Positions 14,255 through 21,756 are shown, counted from the first letter of the stretch. The stretch: 22,204 bases of DNA from an uncultured Eubacteriales bacterium (GCA_900547975.1 URIX01000032.1:1-22204), one strand, 5' to 3'. The notes: a model not told the origin generated them from the letters alone. Numbers and translations: made by a program.

Positions 14255-15745
14255 TCACTTCAACGCTCTGAAATACACGATTTTCGTGTCTTGTGCAAAC
14301 GGTTCGGCAAGGTCGGGATTCTGTGCCAAAATGTCTTCGGGCATTGCGGACAGAGCCGAGCATACGTCAAGCATAGTGTCGGACGGCGAGGCGACGTACA
14401 CGGACAATGCGGACGTGTTTTGCGCGCGTTCCGCGCCGACTTCCACCGCCGAGATATACGACGCTTCAAGCGGCGAGAATCCACAGGCCGCGATTGCAAC
14501 GTCAAACGTGATGTCAAACTCGCGCTCTCTGCGCACAACCGCGTCTATGCGCTGAATCTTGCAATCTACGCGCACTTCTTTCGAGAACGGGATTTCGCTT
14601 GCCGCCGAGATTGCAAACGGAAGTTCCGCTCGCACGGAATTAAAGCCGTTTTCGTCGCGATAGATTATATCCGTATTTGCAACGCCCTCGACGATGAGGC
14701 TGTTTTCGTCGTTGACGTATGCGCGAGTCGTATAGCACCTTGCATACGGCAGAGCGCACACTTCGATTGCCGCGGGTTTGTTGTCCGAAAGCGTTGCGCT
14801 TCCGCCCACGCCCTTGACGAAATAACCGCAGCCGTCAAAGCAGGTGTATTTTGCGGTTTTGCGTTCGATTTCCGTTTGGTTGGACAGCATAAACAGGTCT
14901 GACACGATTTCGGTTTTCGAACATCTATACGCTTGAACCTTGATTTGAATCTCGCCTTCCACGCGAATCGTATTGTCATCCGTCACGCCTTGAAGCACGA
15001 TTTTGGACGATTTCAAAGCGGTGTAAAGTTTGATTGCGTCGCCCTCTTTAACGCCGTCGAGATTGAATTCTTCTTCGAGCGGAATTTCAAAAGTGTGTTG
15101 CTTGATTTCGCCGCCCTCGACGTAGGTCACGACCGAATACACCGCAAGTTTTGCGGTTGCACCGCCTTCCGTCGCAATGGATTGACGAGTCACGACCGTT
15201 GAAGAAAGTCCGAGCACGGATTCGATTTCGCCGCCCACGTTCTTTTCGTCGTCAAAGGGAACGACCACCGATTTTTGCGCGATAAAGGACGGAACGTAAA
15301 TCTCTTGCTTTTGAACGTAGCAATCGTCCGCATTGACAAGCACTTCGATTTCGTCGCGTTTGATTGTCGATACGTTGACCTCGAGCACCGCCGTCAGCGT
15401 GAGCGTATCCCCCGCTTCCACGTCGGATTCGGATATAACGATGTCGCACCACGCGCTGTCGCCCTCGACGAACTCGCCGTCCACTCTCGCCGTAAAATCG
15501 GCGTTGTAATCCACGCCCTTCGGCGTTCCGTCTTTATCCAGGTACGCAAGGCGGAAATTCACTCTGCCGCCCACTTGCGCATATTCGTCCTGCGCGTCGA
15601 CGCTCGTCGCTCGCGCGTCCACCGCCAAAGACAATACCTTTGCAATGTTGCTCATATCCACGTCCGTCGGCGAAAACTCGACAACTCGCTCGGATGTCGG
15701 CGCAACGTAAAATTTGCTGGCACTTATTTTTTCAAAATCGAACAT
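14255..15745 (-). CDS. SipL-like spore-envelope protein (SPOCS/DUF3794 and LysM)
   Basis: A 496-aa protein that I assign to the SPOCS (DUF3794) group from its repeated beta-strand layout and its C-terminal LysM. The first unit is about residues 30-150, with further units at about 160-285 and 300-440, marked by phrases such as YVPSFIAQKSVVVPFDDEKN and IVEGVANTDIIYRDENG. The last 48 residues (SPSDTMLDVCSALSAMPEDI, then LAQNPDL) are LysM-like. In Clostridioides difficile, SipL binds SpoIVA through its LysM region and helps the spore coat encase the forespore; length and order fit that protein. The start at 15745 is chosen because GGAGG lies 6 nt upstream; an ATG 33 nt earlier has no site. It is divergent from veg, and no sigma-E promoter could be called with confidence. 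Confidence 0.82.
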   Translation of the reverse strand: MFDFEKISASKFYVAPTSERVVEFSPTDVDMSNIAKVLSLAVDARATSVDAQDEYAQVGGRVNFRLAYLDKDGTPKGVDYNADFTARVDGEFVEGDSAWCDIVISESDVEAGDTLTLTAVLEVNVSTIKRDEIEVLVNADDCYVQKQEIYVPSFIAQKSVVVPFDDEKNVGGEIESVLGLSSTVVTRQSIATEGGATAKLAVYSVVTYVEGGEIKQHTFEIPLEEEFNLDGVKEGDAIKLYTALKSSKIVLQGVTDDNTIRVEGEIQIKVQAYRCSKTEIVSDLFMLSNQTEIERKTAKYTCFDGCGYFVKGVGGSATLSDNKPAAIEVCALPYARCYTTRAYVNDENSLIVEGVANTDIIYRDENGFNSVRAELPFAISAASEIPFSKEVRVDCKIQRIDAVVRREREFDITFDVAIAACGFSPLEASYISAVEVGAERAQNTSALSVYVASPSDTMLDVCSALSAMPEDILAQNPDLAEPFAQDTKIVYFRALK

Positions 15746-15830
15746 AGCATTCCTCCGTTTCACCAAAAACATATTCAAACTTCTTTGCGTTTATGCGAAT
15801 AAAATTTGAATTTTCGGCAACAATCGGTGT

Positions 15831-16073
15831 ATGAGAGAAATAGGACAATCCATCGTAGAGGCAAAAGCCCGCGTGCAAAAAATAGTCGGTATACCCGTAC
15901 TTGTCAAAATCAACGGCGGCAGAGGCAAATCCTCGCTCTATCACGGCAAAGTGACCGCGCTGTTTCCCTCGATATTCACCGTCGAACTCGAAGGCGGCGA
16001 AAAACGCACCTTTTCATACAGCGACGTCCACACGAAAAACGTGCTGTTTTTGAAAAACAAGGAAACCGACTGA
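15831..16073 (+). CDS. veg: Veg family protein
   Basis: An 80-aa protein of the Veg (DUF1021) family: IVGIPVLVKINGGRGKSSLY followed by FPSIFTVELEGGEKRTFSYS and the end DVHTKNVLF align with the family pattern, including the conserved NGGR and the SYSDV segment. It is a small beta-barrel-like cytoplasmic protein; Bacillus subtilis Veg is linked to biofilm matrix control, but the biochemical role is unsettled. Only a weak site (CGGTG) precedes the ATG. It is divergent from the SipL-like gene with 85 bp between the starts. The stretch after it is rich in stem-loops before a clear terminator at 16275. Confidence 0.88.
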   Translation: MREIGQSIVEAKARVQKIVGIPVLVKINGGRGKSSLYHGKVTALFPSIFTVELEGGEKRTFSYSDVHTKNVLFLKNKETD

Positions 16074-16077
16074 CGGT

Positions 16078-16157
16078 TAATCCGTGACGAATAATCAATA
16101 ACCACGCTTTCCGGATTATCCCGTATCGTTTTGGAGTCGTATGCAAAACAAATACGG
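16078..16157. other. Two stem-loops downstream of veg
   Basis: TAATCCG (16078-16084) can pair with CGGATTA (16112-16118) across a 27-nt loop. Then CCGTAT and GTTTTG (16121-16133) pair with CAAAAC and ATACGG (16144-16157), leaving small bulges. Neither has a T tail, so they are not obvious terminators. They may be 3'-UTR structure or part of a repeat element that continues at 16184. Confidence 0.4.
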
Positions 16158-16183
16158 CACCTCATCTTGCAACCGGTATTCGA

Positions 16184-16242
16184 TTCGGGTGAGGGTTAAA
16201 CCCTCCCGAAATTATTAATTATTCATTATTCATTATTAATTT
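16184..16242 (+). repeat. AT-rich intergenic repeat with adjacent hairpin, copy 2
   Basis: A hairpin of 12 pairs (TTCGG plus GAGGGTT against AACCCTC plus CCGAA, 16184-16210) runs straight into a 33-bp AT-rich stretch (16210-16242) that equals the reverse complement of 3791-3823 at 32 of 33 positions. Hairpin first, then AT tail, is the same order as in copy 1. Confidence 0.6.
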
Positions 16243-16274
16243 CCTAATATGTTCCTCATAATACTCCCCTTATC

Positions 16275-16316
16275 ACGACAAACGACCGCCCAATCGGACG
16301 GCCGTTTGTCGTTTTT
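16275..16316 (+). terminator. Intrinsic terminator, probably of the veg transcript
   Basis: ACGACAAACG (16275-16284) and CGTTTGTCG (16303-16311) form a long stem continued by an inner CCG/CGG part and closed by an AATC loop; TTTTT follows. No gene other than veg lies upstream on this strand. Confidence 0.85.
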
Positions 16317-16680
16317 ATCTACCGAATATTTGTGTGTCGTGTGTTTTTTGAAAAAATATCAGCCGCCGCAAGATAGTTGCTTGCGCAATTTGTCAAGTTA
16401 TTTAACTATGATTTCGCAATCGTTTTTTCCTACACTATATGTTGTGGTGCAGACGTTACGAACACGATTTTCGGCAAAAATATTTGAGCGTGTTAGAATG
16501 CGGATTGCGTTTTTACATATGCGGTTACATACCCCGAAACCACCATTTTCGATACACGAAAAGTAGAATTTGCAATTTTCGGCATTTTGCGACAAAAACA
16601 CAATATGTAGTGTTTCGCAAAAAAGTTTCACGCTTTATTTTGTGATTTGTCCTTGACATATTACGCGTGCTTGCTATAAT
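16317..16680 (+). promoter_or_regulatory. Control region of nrdD: two NrdR-like boxes and a sigma-A promoter
   Basis: No gene is seen here. ACACTATATGTTGTGG (16432-16447) and ACACAATATGTAGTGT (16598-16613) match the palindromic NrdR box pattern; the second is nearly perfect. TTGACA (16653-16658) and TATAAT (16675-16680) are 16 bp apart, giving a start near 16687 and a leader of about 28 nt. NrdR is the zinc-finger/ATP-cone repressor of ribonucleotide reductase genes, so repression when dNTPs are plentiful is likely. The boxes lie about 166 bp apart, unlike the usual close pair. The nrdR gene is not in this window. Confidence 0.75.
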
Positions 16681-16714
16681 AAAGAGGCACATTTTCCAAG
16701 GGGGTTCAATAGAT

Positions 16715-19138
16715 ATGTTGAACATCAAAAAGAGAGACGGAAGTATAGTTCCATTCAATCTAAACAAAATTAAGGTCGCAATCGAAAAAGCGTTCACTGC
16801 GGTGAACAAGAGTTTCAGCGACGACATCATCGATATGCTTGCGCTCAGAGTCACCGCAACCTTCAACGATAAGGTCAAGGGCGACGTGGTCAGCGTCGAG
16901 GACATTCAGGACTCTGTCGAAGTCGTCCTCATTCAATCGGGTTACGTCGAAGTGGCAAAAGCGTACATTCTTTACAGAAAACAACACGAGAAACTTCGCG
17001 AGATGAATTCCACTATGCTCGACTACAAGAACACGGTGAACAATTATCTCAAAATCAACGACTGGCGCGTCAAGGAAAACTCGACGGTGACGTATTCCGT
17101 CGGCGGACTTATCCTTTCCAACTCGGGCGCGGTTACGGCAAACTACTGGCTCAGCGAAATCTACGACGAAGAAATCGCAAAGGCACACCGCGAAGCGCAA
17201 ATCCACATTCACGATTTGTCCATGCTCACGGGCTACTGCGCAGGCTGGTCGCTCAAACAACTCATCAAAGAAGGTCTCGGCGGAATCCCCGGCAAAATCA
17301 CGTCGTCGCCGGCAAGCCACCTTTCCACCCTCTGCAACCAGATGGTCAACTTCCTCGGCATTATGCAAAACGAATGGGCGGGTGCGCAAGCGTTCAGTTC
17401 TTTCGACACATATCTTGCGCCGTTCGTCAAGGTTGACAACCTCTCGTACAAAGAGGTCAAGCAATGCGTCCAATCCTTCATATACGGCGTAAACACTCCC
17501 TCTCGTTGGGGTACGCAAGCGCCGTTCACCAACATCACGCTCGACTGGGTCGTCCCCAACGACTTGGCGGAACTTCCCGCAATCGTCGGCGGCAAAGAGA
17601 TGGACTTCAAGTATAAGGATTGCGTCAAGGAAATGGCAATGGTCAACAAGGCGTTTATCGAGATTATGATCGAGGGCGACGCCAACGGCAGAGGCTTCCA
17701 ATATCCTATCCCGACCTACTCTATCACGAAAGATTTCGACTGGTCGAACACCGAAAACAACCGCTTGTTGTTCACGATGACCGCAAAATACGGCACGCCG
17801 TACTTCTCAAACTACATCAACAGCGATATGGAACCGAGCGACGTGCGCAGTATGTGCTGCCGCTTGCGTCTCGACCTTCGCGAACTTCGCAAGAAATCGG
17901 GCGGATTCTTCGGAAGCGGCGAATCCACGGGTTCTATCGGCGTCGTAACCATCAATATGCCGCGTATCGCGTACGTGAGCAAAACGGAAGACGAATTCTT
18001 CAAGGAACTCGAACGCCTTATGAACGTGTCCGCTCGCTCGCTCAAAATCAAGAGAAACGTCATCACCAAACTTCTCGACGAAGGACTTTATCCCTACACC
18101 AAGAGATACCTCGGCACGTTCGGCAACCACTTCTCGACAATCGGTCTTGTGGGTATGAACGAGGCTTGCCTCAACGCAAACTGGGTCGGCAAGGATATGA
18201 CTCACAAGGAAGCGCAGGAATTCACCAAGAAAGTGCTCAACTTTATGCGTGAAAAACTCAGCGACTATCAAGAGCAATACGGCGATTTGTACAACCTCGA
18301 AGCAACGCCCGCGGAATCCACTTCCTACCGCCTTGCAAAACACGACAGAGAAAGATATCCCGACATCATTTGCGCAAGCAATATGGACAACGTGCCCTAC
18401 TACACCAACAGTTCGCACCTTCCCGTCGGCTACACGAGCGACATCTTCTCTGCGCTCGACATTCAAGACGAATTGCAAACTCTCTACACGTCGGGTACGG
18501 TATTCCACGCCTTCCTCGGTCAACGCCTCGACAGTTGGCAAGCGGCGGCGAATCTCGTAAGAAAGATTGCGGAAAACTACAAACTTCCCTACTACACGCT
18601 CTCGCCGACATATTCCATCTGCCAAGAACACGGCTATCTCGAAGGCGAGCAATACACCTGCCCCATTTGCGGCAAGAAGACGGAAGTTTACAGCCGTATC
18701 ACGGGTTATTATCGCCCCGTCCAAAACTGGAACGACGGCAAACGCGCGGAGTTCAAAGAGCGTAAAGTTTACGACATCGCAACCTCGCAATATCACGGCA
18801 AACACGTCGAGGAATTCGTGTGCGACGACCAAGCAACGGGCGAAGTCAAACCGATTAAAAAATCCGAAGCGACCGAGCAATGCGCTTGCGCGCAAAAAGG
18901 CGGCGACGAAGGTCTTTTGATCTTCACCACGAAGACCTGCCCCAACTGCAAAATGGCAAAGGCAATGCTCGACAAAGCAGGTATCGCATACACGGTTATC
19001 GACGCAGAGGACAACAAAGATCAAACGCTCGCGTTCGGTGTCAAGAAAGCCCCCACGCTTCTCGTTCCCAACGGAAACGGCTACGACGTTTACGACAACG
19101 CAAGCAAGATCAAAGGCTATATCGAATCGAGAAAATAA
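16715..19138 (+). CDS. nrdD: Anaerobic (class III) ribonucleoside-triphosphate reductase with C-terminal redoxin domain
   Basis: An 807-aa glycyl-radical enzyme that reduces ribonucleotides to deoxyribonucleotides without oxygen. Residues 3-90 are an ATP-cone (KKRDGSIVPFNLNKIKVAIE). The catalytic barrel holds TGYCAGWSLKQL and DVRSMCCRLRLDL, the conserved cysteine regions. A zinc site is formed by Cys636 (YSICQEHG) with Cys649 and Cys652 (CPICG). The radical glycine is Gly664 in RITGYYRPVQNWNDGK. After a linker, residues 732-807 are a glutaredoxin/thioredoxin-like domain with C742-P-N-C745 and the cis-Pro region KKAPTLLVP. Class III enzymes use formate or a redoxin as electron donor; the fused domain argues for a redoxin. 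AAGGGGG lies 10 nt before the ATG. An NrdG activase, needed to make the radical, is not encoded in the window. Confidence 0.96.
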   Translation: MLNIKKRDGSIVPFNLNKIKVAIEKAFTAVNKSFSDDIIDMLALRVTATFNDKVKGDVVSVEDIQDSVEVVLIQSGYVEVAKAYILYRKQHEKLREMNSTMLDYKNTVNNYLKINDWRVKENSTVTYSVGGLILSNSGAVTANYWLSEIYDEEIAKAHREAQIHIHDLSMLTGYCAGWSLKQLIKEGLGGIPGKITSSPASHLSTLCNQMVNFLGIMQNEWAGAQAFSSFDTYLAPFVKVDNLSYKEVKQCVQSFIYGVNTPSRWGTQAPFTNITLDWVVPNDLAELPAIVGGKEMDFKYKDCVKEMAMVNKAFIEIMIEGDANGRGFQYPIPTYSITKDFDWSNTENNRLLFTMTAKYGTPYFSNYINSDMEPSDVRSMCCRLRLDLRELRKKSGGFFGSGESTGSIGVVTINMPRIAYVSKTEDEFFKELERLMNVSARSLKIKRNVITKLLDEGLYPYTKRYLGTFGNHFSTIGLVGMNEACLNANWVGKDMTHKEAQEFTKKVLNFMREKLSDYQEQYGDLYNLEATPAESTSYRLAKHDRERYPDIICASNMDNVPYYTNSSHLPVGYTSDIFSALDIQDELQTLYTSGTVFHAFLGQRLDSWQAAANLVRKIAENYKLPYYTLSPTYSICQEHGYLEGEQYTCPICGKKTEVYSRITGYYRPVQNWNDGKRAEFKERKVYDIATSQYHGKHVEEFVCDDQATGEVKPIKKSEATEQCACAQKGGDEGLLIFTTKTCPNCKMAKAMLDKAGIAYTVIDAEDNKDQTLAFGVKKAPTLLVPNGNGYDVYDNASKIKGYIESRK

Positions 19139-19150
19139 GAAATAAACGAT

Positions 19151-19185
19151 AGCGGTATGGCAACGGCCATACCGCTTTTCTTTTT
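19151..19185 (+). terminator. Terminator or attenuator between nrdD and the reductase gene
   Basis: AGCGGTATGG (19151-19160) pairs with CCATACCGCT (19167-19176) around CAACGG, followed by TTTCTTTTT. The ribosome binding site of the next gene begins a few bases later, so that gene is either fed by partial read-through or has a promoter I could not find. Confidence 0.8.
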
Positions 19186-19204
19186 GAAAAAGCAAGAGGT
19201 AATT

Positions 19205-20125
19205 ATGGACAAATTTGACATAATCGTCGTAGGCGCAGGCCCTGCGGGTATGACCGCCGCGCTCAATTGTCTCAGAGCGGGCAAAAGCGTTTTGGTGCTT
19301 GAAAGCGACAGTTTCGGCGGACAAATCGCATACTCGCCGAGAGTGGAAAACTTCCCTTCTTATCAAAAGATTTCGGGTTCGGAACTTATGGACAAACTCT
19401 ATGAGCAAATATCCGAATGGGGTGCGCAAATCGAACTTGAAAAAGCACAATCGATAGTTAAAACGCCGTTTGGGTTTGAATTAACCACCGATTACAACAA
19501 ATACGAGTGCAAATCCGTCATTCTCGCAACGGGCGTCAAACCCCGCAAAATCGGAGTTGAAAGAGAGGACGAACTCGTCGGTAGCGGCGTCAGTTACTGC
19601 GCGCTTTGCGACGGTGCGTTCTATTCGGGCGAAGACGTTTGCGTGATAGGCGACGCCAACACCGCTCTTCAATACGCGCTCGTTTTGAGCGGATATTGCA
19701 AGAGCGTGCATATCTGCACTTTGTTTGACAAATTCTTCGGCGACAAGGCTCTTTTGGACCTCGTGCTTGCTCGCCCCAACGTCAAATACACGCACAACCT
19801 CTCGTTGAAAGAGTTTATCGGACAAGACGAACTCAGCGCGCTTCGCTTTGAAAACACCCTAACACACGAGGACGTAACCGTCGAGGCAAAATGTGCTTTT
19901 ATCTGCATAGGTCAAGTGCCCAACAACACCGCTTTTGCAAACATCGTCGAACTCGACAAAGCGGGCTATATCGTTGCGGACGAAAACTGCACGACGTCTT
20001 GCGAGGGTATATTCGTTGCCGGCGATTGCAGAACAAAGAAAATCCGACAACTCGTTACGGCAGCGTCGGACGGTTCGATTGCGGCGTTCAACGCCTGCGC
20101 GTACGTTGACAAAGTGAACGGATAA
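19205..20125 (+). CDS. Thioredoxin reductase-like FAD/NAD(P)-dependent disulfide reductase
   Basis: A 306-aa flavoprotein of the TrxB group. The FAD-binding Rossmann motif GAGPAG is at residues 10-15; the redox pair Cys132-Ala-Leu-Cys135 sits in SYCALCDGAFY, the typical TrxB context; the nucleotide-binding fold follows in CVIGDANTALQYAL; the end has IFVAGDC and the QLVTAASDGSIAA segment that binds FAD. Electrons pass from NAD(P)H or, in some clostridial relatives, reduced ferredoxin to a redoxin disulfide. The second binding motif is GDANTA rather than the canonical GGGNSA, so donor preference is uncertain. Directly behind nrdD, it is the natural partner of the redoxin domain fused there. The start at 19205 is set by AAGAGG 5 nt upstream. 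Confidence 0.88.
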   Translation: MDKFDIIVVGAGPAGMTAALNCLRAGKSVLVLESDSFGGQIAYSPRVENFPSYQKISGSELMDKLYEQISEWGAQIELEKAQSIVKTPFGFELTTDYNKYECKSVILATGVKPRKIGVEREDELVGSGVSYCALCDGAFYSGEDVCVIGDANTALQYALVLSGYCKSVHICTLFDKFFGDKALLDLVLARPNVKYTHNLSLKEFIGQDELSALRFENTLTHEDVTVEAKCAFICIGQVPNNTAFANIVELDKAGYIVADENCTTSCEGIFVAGDCRTKKIRQLVTAASDGSIAAFNACAYVDKVNG

Positions 20126-20138
20126 AACAAAAAGAACG

Positions 20139-20166
20139 ACGCGGACGCTTCCGCGTTTTTCTTTTT
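20139..20166 (+). terminator. Intrinsic terminator after the reductase gene
   Basis: ACGCGGA (20139-20145) pairs with TCCGCGT (20150-20156) around a 4-nt loop and is followed by TTTTCTTTTT. Confidence 0.88.
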
Positions 20167-20202
20167 CGGCCCAAAACATTTCGATTGGCAAATCTAAATA
20201 TT

Positions 20203-20865
20203 ATGACAATTCTTATAGACGTTGACAACACCCTACTCGATTTCGATAAGTGCGCAAACGAAAGCATAAAAAACGCTTGCGCTCGTTTCGGCATAGACAA
20301 AGCAAACGAAATTTGCGAGATATTCCACCCTTTCAACCTGTCGCTTTGGCAACAACTCGAACGCGGCGAATTGACGATGGAAAAACTGCTGGAAACGAGG
20401 TTCAATTCCCTCTTTGAAAGAGTCGGCGTAAAGGCGGACGGAATAGCGTTTGAAACCGCTTTTCACGAAGGACTTGCCGAAAGTGCGGTTGCGGTTGACG
20501 GCGCAAAAGAAGTGCTCGAATACCTTGCCTCGAAATACGACGTATACGTCGCAAGCAACGCCCCTCTCTCACAGCAAACCAAGCGATTGAAAAAGGCGGG
20601 ATTCGATGAATATATAAAGGGATATTTCGTGTCCGCAGAGATAGGCTATCTAAAACCCAACAAAGAATTTTTCGACGCGTGCTTTGCAAAACTCGACGAA
20701 AAACCTCAAGACGTCTATATGATAGGCGACTCGCTGACCGCCGACATAAACGGCGCGCGCAACTACGGCATAAACACGATTTGGTTTGACAAATACCGCA
20801 CGGAAAAGCAAGCCGATTGCGACTACACCGTCACCGACTTGTTCCAAATAAGAAATATCTTGTAA
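20203..20865 (+). CDS. HAD-family hydrolase, YjjG-like nucleotidase
   Basis: A 220-aa HAD phosphatase. Motif I is IDVDNTLLDFD (nucleophile Asp6, general acid Asp8), motif II is the Ser in VASNAPLSQQ, motif III is the Lys in GYLKPNKEFF, and motif IV is MIGDSLTADINGA. A helical cap lies between motif I and II (about residues 16-105). The layout and the GDSLTADINGA segment fit the YjjG/YfnB group, which removes phosphate from pyrimidine and non-canonical nucleoside monophosphates; the exact substrate is inferred. Next to nrdD a nucleotide-cleaning role is plausible. I use the ATG at 20203; a TTG at 20185 is an alternative. No Shine-Dalgarno is seen for either, and a terminator stands just upstream, so its promoter is unresolved. 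Confidence 0.85.
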   Translation: MTILIDVDNTLLDFDKCANESIKNACARFGIDKANEICEIFHPFNLSLWQQLERGELTMEKLLETRFNSLFERVGVKADGIAFETAFHEGLAESAVAVDGAKEVLEYLASKYDVYVASNAPLSQQTKRLKKAGFDEYIKGYFVSAEIGYLKPNKEFFDACFAKLDEKPQDVYMIGDSLTADINGARNYGINTIWFDKYRTEKQADCDYTVTDLFQIRNIL

Positions 20866-20914
20866 TTTTTTAGATTTAATTAAATTTTCTTTTTATATTG
20901 ATAGTTAACATAAC

Positions 20915-20948
20915 AAAGACTCGGAGTTGTGAAACTTCGAGTCTTTTG
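20915..20948 (+). terminator. Probable terminator after the HAD gene
   Basis: AAAGACTCGGAGTT (20915-20928) pairs with AACTTCGAGTCTTT (20933-20946) around GTGA, 14 pairs with one wobble. The T run is only four bases, but the A-rich 5' side makes it work similarly on the other strand for the 52-aa gene. Confidence 0.75.
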
Positions 20949-21022
20949 TCATTTGCAGGCATCCTCATTAATTTGATTGATTTATATAACCCCTAATGGG
21001 GACACCTCTTTAGCGGTCTTTT

Positions 21023-21181
21023 TCACAGTTTGCTGTCAATCAAGGAGAGCAAAATCTTTCTTCCGTCGGTGAGATTTATATAAAACATATAACCCATCTC
21101 TTTGTCAACATATTCCACATCTTTAACCTCGGCGATTTCCATCGATATTAACTCTCCGATTTTCGTCAACAGTTCTTCCAT
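21023..21181 (-). CDS. Small acidic protein of unknown function (52 aa), paralogue of 4219-4383
   Basis: The frame encodes 52 aa, starts MEELLTKIGELI, continues EVKDVEYVDKEMGYMFYI and ends LLSLIDSKL. Of the first 50 residues, 37 equal those of the 54-aa protein at 4219-4383, and most changes are conservative (V/I, R/K, E/D), so the protein sequence is under selection. No family is recognised and there is no signal peptide or membrane helix. AAAGGAG lies 8 nt before the ATG. It is divergent from a double-HTH regulator at 21301; its near-consensus promoter contains one arm of an inverted repeat. The same order as in the first copy argues that the small protein and the regulator belong together functionally. 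Confidence 0.85.
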   Translation of the reverse strand: MEELLTKIGELISMEIAEVKDVEYVDKEMGYMFYINLTDGRKILLSLIDSKL

Positions 21182-21210
21182 AGGGCGTTCTCCTTTGTTT
21201 TGATAAGTTT

Positions 21211-21239
21211 ATTATATGACCCCATTTGTACAAATTCAA
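21211..21239 (-). promoter_or_regulatory. Promoter of the 52-aa gene
   Basis: On the minus strand TTGAAT (21239-21234) and TATAAT (21216-21211) are 17 bp apart. The spacer contains TTTGTACAAA and the CCCCATTTGT arm of the inverted repeat at 21220-21259. Confidence 0.8.
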
Positions 21240-21259
21240 GTCTTTGAGGACAAATGGGG
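21220..21259. promoter_or_regulatory. Operator-like inverted repeat between the 52-aa gene and the double-HTH gene
   Basis: CCCCATTTGT (21220-21229) and ACAAATGGGG (21250-21259) are exact inverted copies with a 20-nt centre, so the arms are about three helical turns apart. One arm is in the promoter spacer of the 52-aa gene, the other just upstream of its -35. The left arm also forms the palindrome TTTGTACAAA (21225-21234). Confidence 0.65.
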
Positions 21260-21300
21260 GCATACTATTTTTGTAGAAAAATGTAGGAGTTTGTCGCAAA

Positions 21301-21756
21301 ATGTCGGAAAATGACGAAAAATTGACTGAGTGTTTCGCGGAGCGACTTTGCGACCTTATGCAAGAAAACAAAACCGACGTCGGTCGTCTTTCTCGCAATT
21401 TGAACCTCAACACCTCTGCCGTGTACAAGTGGCTTAGAAAAGTATCTTTGCCCAATTTTGAAAACGCAATCGTGCTTTCGGACGGCTTCGGCTGTTCGCT
21501 CGACTATCTTTTCGGACTCAAAGAACTGGACGTACAGTACACGCCGCACTCGCCCCTTTCGTCCTTTAGCGAACATTTTGAAAAAATCCTTTGCGAAAAG
21601 AAAATCACCGAGTACCGCCTCGTCAGACAGACGGGCATATCACGCAGCAAAATCGCATCTTGGCGAAAAGGCGTGAGTTTGCCGAGCATTCCGAGCCTTG
21701 TTTCGGTTGCCACCGCCCTCGATTTGACCCTCGACGCACTCGTTGGCAGAGATTGA
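21301..21756 (+). CDS. XRE-family regulator with two tandem HTH domains
   Basis: A 151-aa protein with two Cro/C1-type domains in a row. The first (about 10-72) reads FAERLCDLMQENKTDVGRLS, then NLNTSAVYKWLRKVSLPNFE and SLDYLFGL. The second (about 87-150) reads HFEKILCEKKITEYRLVRQT, then GISRSKIASWRKGVSLPSIP and TLDALVGRD. Both have the length and end pattern of HTH_3, so one chain could bind two half-sites. TAGGAG lies 11 nt upstream of the ATG. It is divergent from the 52-aa gene and probably binds the inverted repeat at 21220-21259. It is about twice the size of the regulator in the first module, so the two modules share the small protein but not the regulator type. Confidence 0.87.
   Translation: MSENDEKLTECFAERLCDLMQENKTDVGRLSRNLNLNTSAVYKWLRKVSLPNFENAIVLSDGFGCSLDYLFGLKELDVQYTPHSPLSSFSEHFEKILCEKKITEYRLVRQTGISRSKIASWRKGVSLPSIPSLVSVATALDLTLDALVGRD

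Noticed and set aside
16249..16566. Open frame of 105 codons upstream of nrdD
   Set aside because: It runs through a terminator and an NrdR box, lacks a ribosome binding site, and resembles no protein.
17807..19450. Open frame of about 547 codons opposite nrdD
   Set aside because: It covers the zinc and glycyl-radical motifs of nrdD on the other strand and shows no motifs of its own.
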